A stretch of DNA of 64,000 bases from Providencia hangzhouensis (GCF_029193595.2 NZ_CP135052.1:4216001-4280000), one strand, 5' to 3'. Positions 50,379-61,658 are shown, numbered from the stretch's first letter. The notes: a model not told the origin generated them from the letters alone. Made by a program: numbers and translations.

Positions 50379-50583
50379 AAAAAAAACACCTGCACAAGGC
50401 AGGTGTAAAATACAATCAGGTCTACAGACGGATGGTGCCTCACTCAACGTTTCGCCCGTTCGTTGATGGTAAGAGGATGAGCTCTTGATCATCTAAGTTG
50501 GACAATAGGCACCGATAATCGGCTTTGCGTCATCTCTGGGTTTATGAAGCTTCGCTGTCATAAGAAGTGAGATGAGCATCTAC
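50379..50583 (-). ncRNA. glmZ: GlmZ small RNA
   Basis: Hfq-dependent RNA that activates glmS translation; its level is set by RapZ/RNase E processing and the decoy GlmY. The start GTAGATGCTCATC, the central GATGACGCA, CGGTGC and the 3' part ACGTTGAGTGAGGCACC match E. coli GlmZ closely, and the RNA ends in a terminator ACACCTGC / GCAGGTGT plus T8. The length of about 205 bases equals the E. coli RNA (207). The place downstream of hemY, in the opposite direction, is also the same. Confidence 0.94.
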
Positions 50584-50593
50584 ATATAAAATA

Positions 50594-50610
50594 ATGCACA
50601 ATACATGCCA
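50594..50610 (-). promoter_or_regulatory. Sigma54 promoter of glmZ
   Basis: On the minus strand TGGCATGTATTGTGCAT has GG and GC separated by exactly 10 bases, the -24/-12 sigma54 pattern, 13 bases upstream of the GlmZ start. An AT-rich stretch ATTATTTTATAT between it and the start could also serve an overlapping sigma70 promoter. Confidence 0.82.
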
Positions 50611-50756
50611 ACTTTTTAAAACGAAGTTTTTTTAAGCTTACTCTTTTGGCTTCGCTCTCATCTCTCGGTTTTACACATAATTTTCCTTCTTGGAAAGAAA
50701 TCCCCCTAACATTAAAGAATTCACTAATGTGGTGCCTGTATCTTATCTTGCTATTT

Positions 50757-50774
50757 TGTCGCAGTTTAGAGACA
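50757..50774. promoter_or_regulatory. GlrR (QseF) binding site 1 upstream of glmZ
   Basis: TGTCGCAGTTTAGAGACA, a perfect TGTC-N10-GACA motif, 174 bases upstream of the glmZ start. GlrR is the sigma54 activator of glmY, and of glmZ in several Enterobacterales. Confidence 0.8.
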
Positions 50775-50819
50775 GCATAAAACAGTTATTTATATTCCCT
50801 TATAAATCAACAAGTAAAA

Positions 50820-50837
50820 TGTCTCCTTTTGGCGACA
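50820..50837. promoter_or_regulatory. GlrR (QseF) binding site 2 upstream of glmZ
   Basis: TGTCTCCTTTTGGCGACA, a second perfect TGTC-N10-GACA motif, 63 bases from site 1. Confidence 0.8.
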
Positions 50838-50851
50838 CCAATATAATGAAT

Positions 50852-50869
50852 TGTATCTATTTTACGACA
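50852..50869. promoter_or_regulatory. GlrR (QseF) binding site 3 upstream of glmZ (degenerate)
   Basis: TGTATCTATTTTACGACA, one mismatch from TGTC-N10-GACA, 32 bases from site 2, about three helical turns. Confidence 0.6.
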
Positions 50870-50952
50870 CAGGCTAGTTAACCTGCTAAATTACAAATAA
50901 AAACAAGCAATTAACCATAGCCAATCATTATTGAAGAAACAGCACTAAGTAG

Positions 50953-51070
50953 ACTTTAAACAATTCAGGTTATAGCTAGGCGGTAAGTGAAGATATACCG
51001 ATGAATATACACAAATATGTGATTCTAGGAGACTAACGCAGACAACAATGCGATGGGTTGAAGTGTGATC
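50953..51070. repeat. Full-length diverged ERIC element
   Basis: The left end ACTTTAAACAATTCAGGTTATAG and CTAGGCGGTAAGTGAA, a central AT-rich palindrome (AATATACACAAATATGTGATT), then CTAACGCAGACAAC and GGGTTGAAGTGTGATC on the right follow the ERIC layout over about 118 bases (ERIC is about 127). It lies between the glmZ control region and the tRNA operon terminator. Confidence 0.68.
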
Positions 51071-51086
51071 ATTATAAAGCATAAAA

Positions 51087-51118
51087 AGCAAAAAACCCGT
51101 CGGTTAAGACGGGTTTCT
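51087..51118 (-). terminator. Terminator of the argX-hisR-leuT-proM operon
   Basis: On the minus strand AACCCGTC / GACGGGTT with a 6-base loop, followed by TTTTGCTTTTT, just after the tRNA-Pro gene. Confidence 0.87.
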
Positions 51119-51124
51119 TTAAAT

Positions 51125-51201
51125 TGGTCGGCGAGAGAGGATTCGAACCTCCGACCCACTGGTCCCAAACCAGTTGCGCTACCAAGCTGCGCTACTCGCC
51201 G
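51125..51201 (-). tRNA. proM: tRNA-Pro (TGG)
   Basis: 77 bases with encoded CCA, anticodon TGG (CTGGTTTGGGACCAG arm). Same sequence and position as E. coli proM, last in the operon. Confidence 0.97.
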
Positions 51202-51241
51202 AAATTTTGTAGTACTTATTAATACCTATTACATTTCTTCG

Positions 51242-51327
51242 TGGTGCGAAAGGGGGGACTTGAACCCCCACGTCCATAGGACACTAACACCTGAAGCTAG
51301 CGCGTCTACCAATTCCGCCACCCTCGC
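51242..51327 (-). tRNA. leuT: tRNA-Leu (CAG)
   Basis: 86 bases with CCA and a long variable arm, anticodon CAG (GCTTCAGGTG), typical of class II tRNA-Leu; equivalent to E. coli leuT. Confidence 0.96.
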
Positions 51328-51342
51328 AATGTCACAAAAAAA

Positions 51343-51419
51343 TGGGGTGGCTAATGGGACTCGAACCCACGACAACTGGAATCACAATCCAGGGCTCTAC
51401 CAACTGAGCTATAGCCACC
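51343..51419 (-). tRNA. hisR: tRNA-His (GTG)
   Basis: 77 bases with CCA, anticodon GTG (GGATTGTGATTCC). Equivalent to E. coli hisR; starts 16 bases before the tRNA-Leu gene end in the transcript order. Confidence 0.97.
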
Positions 51420-51497
51420 ATAACTTCACTTTTTTCAAAGCGTTGCTATATTACTACATACAACGTCATTTTGCCAACCGTAGCGAAGCGCTAAAAC

Positions 51498-51574
<77 letters not shown>

Positions 51575-51595
51575 TTAACGCCGTTGCGGGAGAGG

Positions 51596-51624
51596 ATAGT
51601 ACGGATTTATCCTCCCGCTGTCTA
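51596..51624 (-). promoter_or_regulatory. Promoter of the argX tRNA operon
   Basis: On the minus strand -35 TAGACA (51619-51624) and -10 TACTAT (51596-51601), 17-base spacer, followed by a GC-rich discriminator CCTCTCCCG. It can act in addition to readthrough from thrP. Confidence 0.8.
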
Positions 51625-51741
51625 GTCCTTTTTGAAATAAAAATATCGATTGCTTGCCTTTTATCCATTTCGCTGAGAAAGAGAGCATATTTACCCTCTT
51701 TTTCACTGTACGACTAATAAAAATCCGTCGAAGCACCACCA

Positions 51742-53118
51742 CTAAACTTTTGCATTGCGGTTATTGAACAGGCGAATAATGAAATAAAGCAGTGAAACGC
51801 CCCCTAAAAAGATGGCGCCAACAATTAAAGATAAACGGGTATCTGGGTTAATCGCCATCCCAACTAATACGCAGGCTAAAAATAATAAGGTCGCATAGTT
51901 AACCCATGGAAAAAGGATCGATTTGAAAGGATGCCCAATAAGCTTTTCTTTGTTTTGTTGGCGAAAACGGATTTGGCTGGTCAATAGCACTAACCAAGGC
52001 ACCATACCTGGTAACACACTCGCACTATAGACATACACAAAGACTTTTTCTGGATTCGGTATGATGTAATTCAAGCTAGAACCCGCCACTAAACAGAGAA
52101 TAGTAAAGCCAACGCAACGCGCTGGTACGCCATTTTTCGTTAATTTCAATAATGACTTAGGTAATTGCTTATTTTGCGCTAAGGCATATAGCATTCGCCC
52201 ACCACTATACATGCCACTATTGCAACCAGATAACGCCGCAGTTAACACCACAAAGTTAATTACAGCGGCTGCGGACACAATCCCCACTTTCGCAAACGTA
52301 AGAACAAATGGGCTACCTTGTGAACCCACTTCCGTCCACGGAAAGAGTGTCACAACAATAAAAATAGCACCCACATAAAAAATTAATATGCGCCATAAAA
52401 TATTATTGATCGCTTTTTTTAATGTAACTTGAGGATTTTTCGCTTCACCTGCCGTGATCCCAACTAATTCAACCCCTTGATAAGAGGCCACAACGATACA
52501 CAACGCAAATAAGAAACCTTTCCAACCCCCTGCAAAGAAACCACCATGCTCAGTGAGATTTGCTAGCCCAATCGGTTCAAAATTATTACCAAGGCCAAAA
52601 AAAATCAGCCCTAAACCAATTAAAATCATCACTACAATCGTGGTCACTTTGATCATGGCAAACCAGAACTCAAGCTCTCCATACAGCCGAACAGCAGCTA
52701 GGTTAGCTAATGCGACTAATACCACGGCAATAATGGCAAAAATCCATTGAGGCACGTCAGGGAACCAATATTCAGCATATACGCCAATGGCAGTGATCTC
52801 TGAGATACCAACGGCCACCCACATAAACCAGTAGCCCCACGCAGTGAGACATCCCCAAAACGGACTTAAGTATTTATAACCAAACGAAGCAAAAGAACCG
52901 GTTACAGGCTCAAGAAATAGCATTTCCCCCATTGAACGCATAATGAAGAAAACAAAAATTCCTGCGATGATATAAGCCAGTAAGACAGAAGGCCCAGCCC
53001 ATTTTAGTGTACTGGCCGACCCCATAAATAACCCAACGCCAATAGTCCCACCGAGCGCAATCAGCTCGATATGCCGTGCTTCTAACCCACGTTGAAGCCC
53101 TTGCTGTGGATTTCCCAT
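51742..53118 (-). CDS. thrP: ThrP (YifK), threonine/serine transporter
   Basis: APC-family amino-acid permease with 12 membrane segments. The 458-residue protein matches E. coli YifK along its length ([60 protein letters not shown]). I use the ATG at 53116-53118 ([11 protein letters not shown]), preceded by GGGG; a TTG five codons earlier is less likely. In E. coli the gene stands between wecG and the argX tRNA operon, and so it does here. The 53119-53407 gap has an imperfect hairpin (GACCGCAAG / CTTGCGGCC, about 53330-53363) but no gene. Confidence 0.93.
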   Translation of the reverse strand: MGNPQQGLQRGLEARHIELIALGGTIGVGLFMGSASTLKWAGPSVLLAYIIAGIFVFFIMRSMGEMLFLEPVTGSFASFGYKYLSPFWGCLTAWGYWFMWVAVGISEITAIGVYAEYWFPDVPQWIFAIIAVVLVALANLAAVRLYGELEFWFAMIKVTTIVVMILIGLGLIFFGLGNNFEPIGLANLTEHGGFFAGGWKGFLFALCIVVASYQGVELVGITAGEAKNPQVTLKKAINNILWRILIFYVGAIFIVVTLFPWTEVGSQGSPFVLTFAKVGIVSAAAVINFVVLTAALSGCNSGMYSGGRMLYALAQNKQLPKSLLKLTKNGVPARCVGFTILCLVAGSSLNYIIPNPEKVFVYVYSASVLPGMVPWLVLLTSQIRFRQQNKEKLIGHPFKSILFPWVNYATLLFLACVLVGMAINPDTRLSLIVGAIFLGGVSLLYFIIRLFNNRNAKV

Positions 53119-53407
53119 ACATACCCCTGTCAAAATTAGATATTTAAAATGCAGTTTTAATTGAAACTCAGTTAGTAATAATCACTGCAATTATTTGAAA
53201 AGCATCAATTAGGCGATTAAAAAAATGCCATAGCCGCAAGATTAAGCACAAACTGGTGCGAATATGATTATTTTTGAGGGATTATAGAAATATTTGAAGA
53301 AAGAGACCAGTCATTCGGAGAATTCAGACCGCAAGCAAGGGATTAGGCCTACTTGCGGCCAGTAAAATACATCGATAATAACGATAAAAATCAAATCACT
53401 ATAAAAA

Positions 53408-54175
53408 TTAAAGCTTACCGCCGTAATAGTAACCTAAAAATTTCAGTAATTTAAACTGGCGAGTAATACGGGAAGGCTGAGATAGTAAGCGATACAACCA
53501 TTCCAACCCTAAGTTTTGCCAAACTTTCGGTGCACGTTTTACATGCCCTGTAAACACATCATAAGTCCCCCCAACGCCCATATATAAGGCATCTGGGTAC
53601 ACACTTCGGCAATCTCGCATAAAAATTTCTTGTTTCGGAGAACCCATCGCAACAGTGACAATTTTTGCACCACTTGCACGAATGCGTTCGAACAATGCAC
53701 TTCGCTCTTCAGCAGTAAAATAGCCGTTTTGCGAACCTACAATGTTCACATTCCACTGCGAGCGTAGCTTGCTTTCAGTTTGCTCTAGAATTTCTGGTTT
53801 GCCACCCACTAGGAAAACTGGCGTACCTTCTTTACCGGCCCGTTCCATTAACCCTTCCCACAAGTCAGCACCAGCCACGCGGGAAACTTCAGCTTGGGGG
53901 TATTTACGACGAATAGCACGGACAATACTAATTCCGTCAGCATATAAATATTCGGCTTGGCCTAGTAACGTATTTAAAGCCGTATCTTGTTCAGCGATCA
54001 TCACTTTTTCTGCATTAATCGCAACGAGCGTTCCCGTTTTCGTTTCCCCACCAGCAAATAAGTAGTCTAAAAAATGGGCCATATTTTTAAAGCCCCAAAT
54101 ATTATGACCACGAATACTATATTGTGGAATAGATGGCTGTGTAACGGATGAAGACTGAGTTGATGACGATTCCAT
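53408..54175 (-). CDS. wecG: WecG, UDP-ManNAcA transferase
   Basis: Adds N-acetyl-D-mannosaminuronic acid to lipid I of enterobacterial common antigen (ECA), giving lipid II. The 255-residue protein of the WecG/TagA/CpsF family shows [41 protein letters not shown] and [18 protein letters not shown]. It starts 9 bases after wzyE and ends the ECA operon before thrP. The Ser/Thr-rich first 20 residues are variable. Confidence 0.96.
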   Translation of the reverse strand: MESSSTQSSSVTQPSIPQYSIRGHNIWGFKNMAHFLDYLFAGGETKTGTLVAINAEKVMIAEQDTALNTLLGQAEYLYADGISIVRAIRRKYPQAEVSRVAGADLWEGLMERAGKEGTPVFLVGGKPEILEQTESKLRSQWNVNIVGSQNGYFTAEERSALFERIRASGAKIVTVAMGSPKQEIFMRDCRSVYPDALYMGVGGTYDVFTGHVKRAPKVWQNLGLEWLYRLLSQPSRITRQFKLLKFLGYYYGGKL

Positions 54176-54184
54176 GATACTCCT

Positions 54185-55540
54185 TTAGCGGCTTTCACGC
54201 TGTTGGCTTCTTAAAAAAGAAGCTGTTTTTGTGCGAATAAGCCCTGCACTTTCAAATAACCAATACAGTAATTTTGCTAACACCAGACACAGTCCGAATA
54301 TTAAGCAGAAGAAAACCACCCGTGAGACGAAAGAATCCACGCCTTCACGCGCTAAAACAATAATGTTAAAAATGGCACCAAAACAAAATGCCTGCATAAT
54401 GGCAGCCTTATAGCGATTCGGTTCTTTCAGGCTCATGCCATAGATCCAATCAAACCATTTGATGATAAGCCCCACAACTATGGCTCCGAGTGGTATAAAA
54501 ATCACCCCACCCATCACCACCAATGAACCAATCAGTGTTGGGGAAATTGCCAGTCCAGAATGGTTGTTTAGTACTTCCCACGTAAAATAGTTGGCAGAAT
54601 TCAATACCGTATCTGGGCGTTCTGGCCAAACCCAAGAAGGAATAAAAACATAAAAGTCACGGATAATCGGCGCTAGGCCTTGAAAGTCCATCTCATCATA
54701 GTGGCTTAGCAGTAATGCTAAGTTTTCCCACGGGGAGAATGTGTCCCGTGTTAAGTACAAGAAAGTGTAATACGCTTCGGCACCACTGACATCTAGCCCA
54801 TAGCGCTTTAAGGCTAACCAGAACATACCTACAATACTTGCGACCCCGGCTGCAGCTAGCATCCACAGCGTAATCCAACCCCTGACAATCCCAATAAATA
54901 AGAATAGTGCGAAAGCAATAATAATGTTCGCTCTGGTTCCTCCAACGATAACATAGGTCAAGAAACCAAATGCAACGGTACTAACGAGGAAGAAAATCCA
55001 ACGTTTCTGTGTCGGTCGCAAGAAATAAACAATCAACATTGCCGGTATGAAGAAATAGAAAAAGCGTTTTAATGCCACGCCAGAAACTTGGCTGGAGAAT
55101 ATTTGGCTATAGGATTTTAGCTTAAACAGCAAAAAACCGTTCTGCATGAAAAATATACCTACTGTCACGACTGCAATCAGTATCAATAACAGACAGGTTA
55201 GATTCGTTTCCACTTTGTTCATGCTAAACAACGCACGCCGTGGTGCGTCTGGTTGCCTAGAAAGCCGTGTTTTATAAGCAACATAATAAATCGCATAAAA
55301 ACTGGTAGCCGCTAGTTGGGCGTAAAGTAAGTAATCCGCTTTCACAACCGCAACATCAAATTGGAACACTAACGCACAAGTTAATGGAAAACCAAAGTAA
55401 AACGTCAATAAATACAACATTGAAAAGAAAATATTGAAGTTAAACCGAGCACGTAAAAACTCTTTGTACAACAAAGTACCAATAAAAATAATTGATATCA
55501 GGTAGACCAGTGCTAAGCCACCTAACTCCGTCAGTGTCAT
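54185..55540 (-). CDS. wzyE: WzyE, ECA polymerase
   Basis: Integral membrane protein that joins ECA trisaccharide repeats in the periplasm. The 451-residue protein has about 11 membrane segments and a large periplasmic loop (about 250-330) with [23 protein letters not shown], typical of WzyE. It overlaps wecF by 4 bases. Confidence 0.95.
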   Translation of the reverse strand: MTLTELGGLALVYLISIIFIGTLLYKEFLRARFNFNIFFSMLYLLTFYFGFPLTCALVFQFDVAVVKADYLLYAQLAATSFYAIYYVAYKTRLSRQPDAPRRALFSMNKVETNLTCLLLILIAVVTVGIFFMQNGFLLFKLKSYSQIFSSQVSGVALKRFFYFFIPAMLIVYFLRPTQKRWIFFLVSTVAFGFLTYVIVGGTRANIIIAFALFLFIGIVRGWITLWMLAAAGVASIVGMFWLALKRYGLDVSGAEAYYTFLYLTRDTFSPWENLALLLSHYDEMDFQGLAPIIRDFYVFIPSWVWPERPDTVLNSANYFTWEVLNNHSGLAISPTLIGSLVVMGGVIFIPLGAIVVGLIIKWFDWIYGMSLKEPNRYKAAIMQAFCFGAIFNIIVLAREGVDSFVSRVVFFCLIFGLCLVLAKLLYWLFESAGLIRTKTASFLRSQQRESR

Positions 55541-56619
55541 GCTCGCTCCTCCACGGCACTGAGAACGGCTTTCCAGCCTTCAGTAAAGTTAGGAGCAAAA
55601 AATTCGATATGCTGTTTATCTAATAAGCTCATTTGGCGCTGAGCTTCATCCACCAGCGGTATCGTCAGGTTGTCACCATAGAAAAATACAGGGACATTTT
55701 GAGCAGTTAAATCCTGCCAAAATGTATTTTGACGACTGATCACAAATGGAATACCAAATTGGATTAACAAACAAACCGTACCAACACCTTGCTGGCGATT
55801 AAAAATAAAATAGCCAAGATCACAGGATTTGAGCAAATTAAGGTACTCGCTAAACTCCATGCGCTCTTTCAGAATTTCTACTTGCCCTGAAGTAAACTCA
55901 CTATTTGCAGCCTGTTCGACTTGTTCAATATAGCCTTGGTTATTTGCAGGATAACCCATTGGGACAATAACCTTAACCTCATCACCAAATTGCTGTTTAA
56001 TCGCACTCAGCGCCTCTACATGACGATTAGAACGGTCACCTGAGTTACCCAACAAAATAGTCAGTTGAGAGCCTTCACGTGCCTTAGGCTCGCTAATTGT
56101 CAATGCGGGGTCCATTCGTGTTGGAAAATACAACACAGTGGCAGGCACTTTAGGGTTCGACTGGTGGAAATAGCACAAATCGCCACGTGTTGCACACACA
56201 TGCCCTACTTTTTTCTGCGCTAAACGACGCAAAATATAGAATAACTTAAATTTTAGAGAGCTAGATTCTTCATAGAGGTCAGCTCCCCATATATGCCACC
56301 AAAACTGATGGGATTTGATTTGACCAAATAATAGCGCTAACCAAATAGGGGCGTTGAATTGCCCATGAAAGAAAAAGCGAGTACGGCGGTCTGCCTTGGC
56401 ACGCTGTATAACACTATTAGCAATGGCCTGTTTATTCGCAAAAACATCTATTTTTAGCTGAGGATAAGCGTCAGCAAGCTGCGCATCATCGCTTACCACC
56501 ATAAAATGCGGCGTTGATGACGAAGCCATTTCTTGGCAAATGACGTCATTAAAAAACGTCAGTACCGTCTGGTTGTGGTGTGGGAGATTCGATCCCAGTA
56601 CATGTATTAAGGTTGTCAT
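55537..56619 (-). CDS. wecF: WecF, Fuc4NAc transferase
   Basis: Adds 4-acetamido-4,6-dideoxy-D-galactose (Fuc4NAc) to ECA lipid II, completing the trisaccharide. The 360-residue protein (family GT56) shows [11 protein letters not shown] at the start, [12 protein letters not shown], and [13 protein letters not shown]. It overlaps both neighbours by 4 bases, a sign of translational coupling. Confidence 0.95.
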   Translation of the reverse strand: MTTLIHVLGSNLPHHNQTVLTFFNDVICQEMASSSTPHFMVVSDDAQLADAYPQLKIDVFANKQAIANSVIQRAKADRRTRFFFHGQFNAPIWLALLFGQIKSHQFWWHIWGADLYEESSSLKFKLFYILRRLAQKKVGHVCATRGDLCYFHQSNPKVPATVLYFPTRMDPALTISEPKAREGSQLTILLGNSGDRSNRHVEALSAIKQQFGDEVKVIVPMGYPANNQGYIEQVEQAANSEFTSGQVEILKERMEFSEYLNLLKSCDLGYFIFNRQQGVGTVCLLIQFGIPFVISRQNTFWQDLTAQNVPVFFYGDNLTIPLVDEAQRQMSLLDKQHIEFFAPNFTEGWKAVLSAVEERA

Positions 56620-57866
56620 GCTCGCCTACGGTAAATCAAAAATACGCAACAACATAAGGTAAAATAGACAATATAAGTGGCCATATAAGCCTGAGTTGCA
56701 CCTACTGCACCATGTTCAGGGATAAGCCAATGGGCAAAGCCCGTTAATAATAAAAATTGACTCACTTCAGTGAGGACATAAAAACGCAATGCGGCTTTAG
56801 CAATAACTAAGTAGCCAAATACGTAAGCCCCCACTTTCAATACATCACCAACCAACTGCCATGCAAACAGGTCTCTCATCCCTGTAAATTCTTTTGAGAA
56901 CAGCAACCAAATCGCGAAATCACGTAGTAACCAAACTGTAAAACTCACAACGGCAACAGCAGGTAAAACAAACTTCAATGCTTTAACAATTTCTGCTGTG
57001 ATTTCATTTTTATGCTGCAAACGCGATAACGTCGGCAATAAATACACTGAAAATGTCGCGGTAATAAACTGCAAATAGGCATCTGAAATGGTGGTCACAC
57101 CGGTCCATAACCCCACTTCATCCCAGCTATAGGTTTGGGCAAGTAAGTTTCGCATCATGATATAAGCGACTGGCAGTGTGACTGCCGTTAGCATCGCCAT
57201 GACCGTAAATTTGCCTAAATTAGTCGCAATCGCTTTGTCCCATGCTGGCTTCAATGACGATAACGCAAACTGCTTGCGTTTAATTATCATCCCAGCCGCA
57301 GGCAATACCACAAGTGCAGGAACTAATGCTAACCCCGCTAGTGCACCTTCATACCCGCCCACTAGATAGCATAAATAATAAGCAATTACACCAATTACGC
57401 TACCTAAAATAATGGCTAATGCGTTTGCTGATGCGTCTCGGTAGCCCTTCAAAATAGCCAGAAAATAGTTCGCATACGCGATACCCATTTGAATTAAGGC
57501 GACTATTTGAATAACTGAGCTGTATTTTTCACTATCAAATAACGCCACGCTAATTGGCGCACTGCAAAGTAAAAAGATAAGCGCAAGTAGCGCTGAAAAT
57601 CCTAAAATAATCGTCGATGAAGTTCCCAGAACCGCACGTAATTTTTGTGGGTCTTGGTGGTGCTCTGCAACATATTTTGTGACACCATTGAAAATCCCTG
57701 CACCAGATAACACCCCTAGTACAGTAATCAATTGGCGGAAGTTACCCGCCAGCCCCACACCGCTGGGCCCAAATGAGACTGCAAACAACTTAACGATTAA
57801 CAGGCCTACCCCGATTTTAATCAGGGTAGAGCCAGCAGTCCAAACCGATGCTTTAGCAAGAGACAT
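56616..57866 (-). CDS. wzxE: WzxE, ECA lipid III flippase
   Basis: Moves the lipid-linked ECA trisaccharide across the inner membrane. The 416-residue protein of the MATE/MOP superfamily has about 12 membrane segments and begins [19 protein letters not shown]. It overlaps wecE by one base and wecF by 4. Confidence 0.95.
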   Translation of the reverse strand: MSLAKASVWTAGSTLIKIGVGLLIVKLFAVSFGPSGVGLAGNFRQLITVLGVLSGAGIFNGVTKYVAEHHQDPQKLRAVLGTSSTIILGFSALLALIFLLCSAPISVALFDSEKYSSVIQIVALIQMGIAYANYFLAILKGYRDASANALAIILGSVIGVIAYYLCYLVGGYEGALAGLALVPALVVLPAAGMIIKRKQFALSSLKPAWDKAIATNLGKFTVMAMLTAVTLPVAYIMMRNLLAQTYSWDEVGLWTGVTTISDAYLQFITATFSVYLLPTLSRLQHKNEITAEIVKALKFVLPAVAVVSFTVWLLRDFAIWLLFSKEFTGMRDLFAWQLVGDVLKVGAYVFGYLVIAKAALRFYVLTEVSQFLLLTGFAHWLIPEHGAVGATQAYMATYIVYFTLCCCVFLIYRRRA

Positions 57867-58996
57867 TAGGCAAAGAACGCTTTGATTCGCTCAATGACCG
57901 TCTGCTGTTCGTCATCAGTCATGTTGTAGAACATCGGTAAACGCACTAAGCGATCACTTTCTGATGTTGTATATTTATCTTCACCATGGAAACGGCCAAA
58001 CTCGATACCTGCCGGGCTAGTGTGTAATGCAACATAGTGGAATACTGTCAAAATGCCATGAGATTTCATGTAATCATTGAATTCGGTACGCTCTTCGATA
58101 TCTTTAAGTTTGATGTAGAACATATGGGCATTATGTTTTAAGCCTTCTGGCACAGTTGCTAGGACTAAACGTCCCGCATCAACCAATGGCTGCAACGCTT
58201 CATCATACCGTTTCCATAATAGTAAACGGCGCTCATTAATTTTGTCGGCTTCTTCTAACTGTGCCCATAAGTAAGCCGCTTGCAAATCAGACAACAGGTA
58301 GCTTGAGCCGATATCACGCCATGTGTATTTATCGACTTGACCACGGAAAAATTGGCTACGGTTCGTTCCTTTTTCACGGATCACTTCAGCACGGCTAATC
58401 AAGTCTTTATCATTGATAAGCGTTGCCCCACCTTCACCGCCTGAAGAATAGTTTTTAGTTTCATGGAAGCTATAACAGCCAATGTGGCCGATAGTCCCCA
58501 GTGCTTTGCCTTTATACGTCGACATCACACCTTGTGCCGCATCTTCAATCACGAATAAATTGTGTTTTTTCGCAATAGCCATAATGGTGTCCATCTCGCA
58601 AGCAACACCTGCATAGTGGACAGGAACGATGGCACGCGTACGTTCAGTGATTGCGGCTTCAATTTTAGTTTCATCAATATTCATGGTATCAGGACGGATA
58701 TCAACGAATACAATTTTAGCGCCACGTAATACGAATGCGTTAGAGGTTGATACAAAAGTAAAGCTTGGCATGATGATTTCATCACCCGGCTTAGTATCAA
58801 TCAGGATCGCCGCCATTTCTAATGAGGCCGTACAAGATGGCGTTAACTGCACTTTCGGGCAATTAAACCGTTTTTCCATCCATTCTTCACAACGTTTCGT
58901 GAAGCCACCGTCACCACACAGTTTGCCACTTTCCATGGCTTGTCTCATATACTCTAATTCAGTACCTACAACTGGTGGTTTATTAAATGGAATCAT
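57866..58996 (-). CDS. wecE: WecE, dTDP-4-keto-6-deoxyglucose aminotransferase
   Basis: PLP enzyme making dTDP-Fuc4N from dTDP-4-keto-6-deoxyglucose. The 376-residue protein of the DegT/DnrJ/EryC1 family has PSFTFVSTSNAFVLRGA, EDAAQG and the Lys in SFHETKNYSSGGEGG that holds PLP. I choose the ATG at 58994-58996 (MIPFNKPPV), preceded by AGGGGA, equal to E. coli in length; the 15-residue extension is not supported. It overlaps wecD by 14 bases. Confidence 0.95.
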   Translation of the reverse strand: MIPFNKPPVVGTELEYMRQAMESGKLCGDGGFTKRCEEWMEKRFNCPKVQLTPSCTASLEMAAILIDTKPGDEIIMPSFTFVSTSNAFVLRGAKIVFVDIRPDTMNIDETKIEAAITERTRAIVPVHYAGVACEMDTIMAIAKKHNLFVIEDAAQGVMSTYKGKALGTIGHIGCYSFHETKNYSSGGEGGATLINDKDLISRAEVIREKGTNRSQFFRGQVDKYTWRDIGSSYLLSDLQAAYLWAQLEEADKINERRLLLWKRYDEALQPLVDAGRLVLATVPEGLKHNAHMFYIKLKDIEERTEFNDYMKSHGILTVFHYVALHTSPAGIEFGRFHGEDKYTTSESDRLVRLPMFYNMTDDEQQTVIERIKAFFA

Positions 58997-59723
58997 GTTG
59001 TCCCCTGTATAACCAATAAGCGGTACTGGCAATTGCTGCACCGCTACGTGAATAAAGATTTAATGCCGCAACATTACTGATTTGCGTGGCCACATTTAAC
59101 TGTGCTTTTTGGTGTTCCACACACCAATTAAATGCTGCAGACATCAACTTACGCCCTACACCTTGCCCCTTCGCTTCTGGTATTTTCGCTAGTAGGCCAA
59201 CCCGTGCTGTTTCTGCATCAAGATGCCGTAAACTCACAAAGCCCAATATCGCACCAGACGCGTCTTTAACTAGTAAACAAGTGTGATCAAACGTACCAAG
59301 TACTGATTTTTCTATCCACAACGCATAAAACTGACCGCTATCACCATCACGATACCAAGGTGCTCTAAAGCGGCTTTTGCTAAAGACAGACTCAGCGGCT
59401 TGCCGTAAAGTAGGAATATCATCCACTTGTGCAACAACAATGTGCTCTTCCGCTGTTAAACCTGCCTTTAAATAAGCATTTTCTGTGCCAATAGTAAGAA
59501 CGAAATCGATTTCACCTTCAACAAATGAAAAACCCATACCAGCCAAATCATCAATCAGCTGCGTTTCAGACGCGGCGACTTTTGCTTGCACGATATCGTA
59601 TTCATTTATTTGATAAGCAAGGAGGGTCTCGAGATTATCCCCCGTAAAATTCAACTTTGCCGTTGAGCGATGAAAAAATTCGCTCTCCCATGGCAGGCTC
59701 TCAATACTGGCGCGGACGGACAC
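58983..59723 (-). CDS. wecD: WecD (RffC), dTDP-Fuc4N acetyltransferase (GTG start)
   Basis: Acetylates dTDP-4-amino-4,6-dideoxygalactose to give dTDP-Fuc4NAc. The 246-residue protein has an N-terminal part with RAPWYRDGD and a GNAT domain with [18 protein letters not shown] (acetyl-CoA pocket) and [13 protein letters not shown]. The start is GTG at 59721-59723, lying 23 bases inside rffH, so the two are coupled. Confidence 0.93.
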   Translation of the reverse strand: MSVRASIESLPWESEFFHRSTAKLNFTGDNLETLLAYQINEYDIVQAKVAASETQLIDDLAGMGFSFVEGEIDFVLTIGTENAYLKAGLTAEEHIVVAQVDDIPTLRQAAESVFSKSRFRAPWYRDGDSGQFYALWIEKSVLGTFDHTCLLVKDASGAILGFVSLRHLDAETARVGLLAKIPEAKGQGVGRKLMSAAFNWCVEHQKAQLNVATQISNVAALNLYSRSGAAIASTAYWLYRGQHDSI

Positions 59724-60582
59724 GTAATAAATCCTCTAAGTATTGCCCATAACCTGTTTTTTTCAGCTGTTGCGCTGAAAAAGCGACTTGCTCGTCTGTC
59801 AGCCAGCCGTTACGCCATGCTATTTCCTCTAAACAAGCAACTTTGAAACCTTGACGTTTTTCAACGGTTTGCACAAAGGTACCTGCCTCAATGAGGCTAT
59901 CGTGGGTGCCTGTATCTAACCAAGCAAAACCACGACCGAGCAATTCAACGTTTAATTCGCCACGTTCTAAGTACATTTGGTTAATTGACGTGATTTCTAA
60001 CTCACCTCGTTCAGAAGGCTTAACTTGTTTTGCAAATTCAACTACTTGTGAGTCATAGAAATACAGCCCTGTCACCGCCCAATTCGATTTAGGTTTAACC
60101 GGCTTTTCTTCAATCGACAGTGCTTTAAAATTATCGTCAAATTCCACGACACCAAAACGCTCAGGATCCATCACTTGGTAACCAAAAACCGTTGCGCCAT
60201 TTACTCGTTTAGCAACAGATTTTAATTTTGGGCTAAATGAATGGCCGAAAAAGATATTGTCGCCCAATACTAAACAGCACGAATCACCGTTAATGAACTC
60301 TTCACCAATGATAAACGCTTGCGCAAGGCCGTCTGGTGATGGCTGTTCTGCATAGCTCAACTCAATCCCAAACTCATGACCATCCCCTAATAAACGCTTA
60401 AACATCGGCAAGTCGTCAGGGGTAGAGATAATTAAAATCTCACGGACTCCCGCCAACATCAGGACTGAAAGCGGGTAGTAAATCATCGGCTTATCGTAGA
60501 TAGGCAATAACTGTTTAGAAATACCGCGAGTGATAGGATGCAAACGCGTCCCCGACCCTCCAGCTAATATAATACCTTTCAT
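59701..60582 (-). CDS. rffH: RffH, glucose-1-phosphate thymidylyltransferase
   Basis: Makes dTDP-glucose for the Fuc4NAc branch. The 293-residue protein starts [20 protein letters not shown] with the G-x-G-T-R-L nucleotide motif, then [14 protein letters not shown] and [19 protein letters not shown]. The ATG at 60580-60582 is preferred; the 23-residue extension reads through the end of rffG. There may be a second copy (rmlA) elsewhere in such genomes. Confidence 0.94.
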   Translation of the reverse strand: MKGIILAGGSGTRLHPITRGISKQLLPIYDKPMIYYPLSVLMLAGVREILIISTPDDLPMFKRLLGDGHEFGIELSYAEQPSPDGLAQAFIIGEEFINGDSCCLVLGDNIFFGHSFSPKLKSVAKRVNGATVFGYQVMDPERFGVVEFDDNFKALSIEEKPVKPKSNWAVTGLYFYDSQVVEFAKQVKPSERGELEITSINQMYLERGELNVELLGRGFAWLDTGTHDSLIEAGTFVQTVEKRQGFKVACLEEIAWRNGWLTDEQVAFSAQQLKKTGYGQYLEDLLRVRPRQY

Positions 60583-60590
60583 ACTGTCAC

Positions 60591-61658
60591 CTAATTTCCT
60601 AGACCTAGACGTTCGCCCGCATAGGAACCGTCTTGTACGCGGCGCCACCACGTTTCATTGTTCAAATACCACTGCACCGTTTTGCGGATACCTGATTCGA
60701 AGGTTTCTTGTGGCGTCCACCCCAATTCGCGCTCAATTTTCGCGGCATCAATGGCATAACGCATATCGTGACCCGGTCTGTCTTTCACAAACGTGATTAA
60801 GTCACGGTAGTGCGCCACACCTTGTGGCTTCTGCGGATGCAGCTCTTCAAGCAGCTCACAAATCGTTTCTACAACGTCAATATTACGGCGCTCATTATGA
60901 CCACCAATATTATAGGTGGTGCCAGGTTGTGCGGTTGTCGCAACTAAATGCAGTGCTCGTGCATGGTCTTCAACAAACAGCCAGTCACGAATTTGCTCAC
61001 CTTTCCCATAAACAGGCAGAGGCTTACCCGCTAAAGCATTCAAAATAATTAAGGGGATCAATTTCTCTGGGAAATGATACGGCCCGTAGTTATTTGAACA
61101 ATTGGTGATCATCGTCGGCAGACCATAGGTTCTTTGCCATGCACGAACCAAGTGATCGCTCGATGCTTTCGATGCGGAATAAGGGCTACTTGGCGCATAA
61201 GGCGTGGTTTCTGTGAAGAAACCATCAGGCCCCTCGAGGTCGCCATAAACTTCATCTGTCGAAATATGATGAAAACGAAAAGCCGCTTTTTTCTCATCAT
61301 TCAGTGCAGACCAGTAATGGCGCGCCGCCTCTAACAATGTGTAAGTTCCCACAATGTTGGTTTCGATAAATGCCGCAGGGCCATCAATTGAACGGTCAAC
61401 ATGGCTTTCTGCCGCTAAATGCATCACGGCATCGGGTTGGTATTTTTCAAAAACGGCATCTAATGCAGCTCTATCACAAATATTCACCTGCTCAAAAGCA
61501 TAGCGCGGGTTATTCGCAACCGTTGCAAGGGACTCTAAGTTACCTGCATAGGTTAAGCAATCCAGAACCACTGCGCTGTCGTCAGTGTTTTCAATAATAT
61601 GACGAACAACAGCAGAGCCGATAAACCCGGCGCCTCCAGTGATTAAAATGCGTTTCAA
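60591..61658 (-). CDS. rffG: RffG, dTDP-glucose 4,6-dehydratase (TTG start)
   Basis: Short-chain dehydrogenase that makes dTDP-4-keto-6-deoxyglucose. The protein carries [12 protein letters not shown] (NAD site), [15 protein letters not shown] and the catalytic YSASK with Tyr and Lys. I choose TTG at 61656-61658: the wecC stop and this start form TTGA, the same kind of overlap as ATGA at other junctions; AGGAG stands 7 bases upstream, and the product ([11 protein letters not shown], 355 residues) equals E. coli. The ATG two codons upstream lies only one base from that AGGAG. Confidence 0.93.
   Translation of the reverse strand: MKRILITGGAGFIGSAVVRHIIENTDDSAVVLDCLTYAGNLESLATVANNPRYAFEQVNICDRAALDAVFEKYQPDAVMHLAAESHVDRSIDGPAAFIETNIVGTYTLLEAARHYWSALNDEKKAAFRFHHISTDEVYGDLEGPDGFFTETTPYAPSSPYSASKASSDHLVRAWQRTYGLPTMITNCSNNYGPYHFPEKLIPLIILNALAGKPLPVYGKGEQIRDWLFVEDHARALHLVATTAQPGTTYNIGGHNERRNIDVVETICELLEELHPQKPQGVAHYRDLITFVKDRPGHDMRYAIDAAKIERELGWTPQETFESGIRKTVQWYLNNETWWRRVQDGSYAGERLGLGN

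Noticed and set aside
50690..50881. 63-codon plus-strand frame upstream of glmZ
   Set aside because: It covers the GlrR site region, has no ribosome binding site, and no coding pattern; chance frame in a control region.
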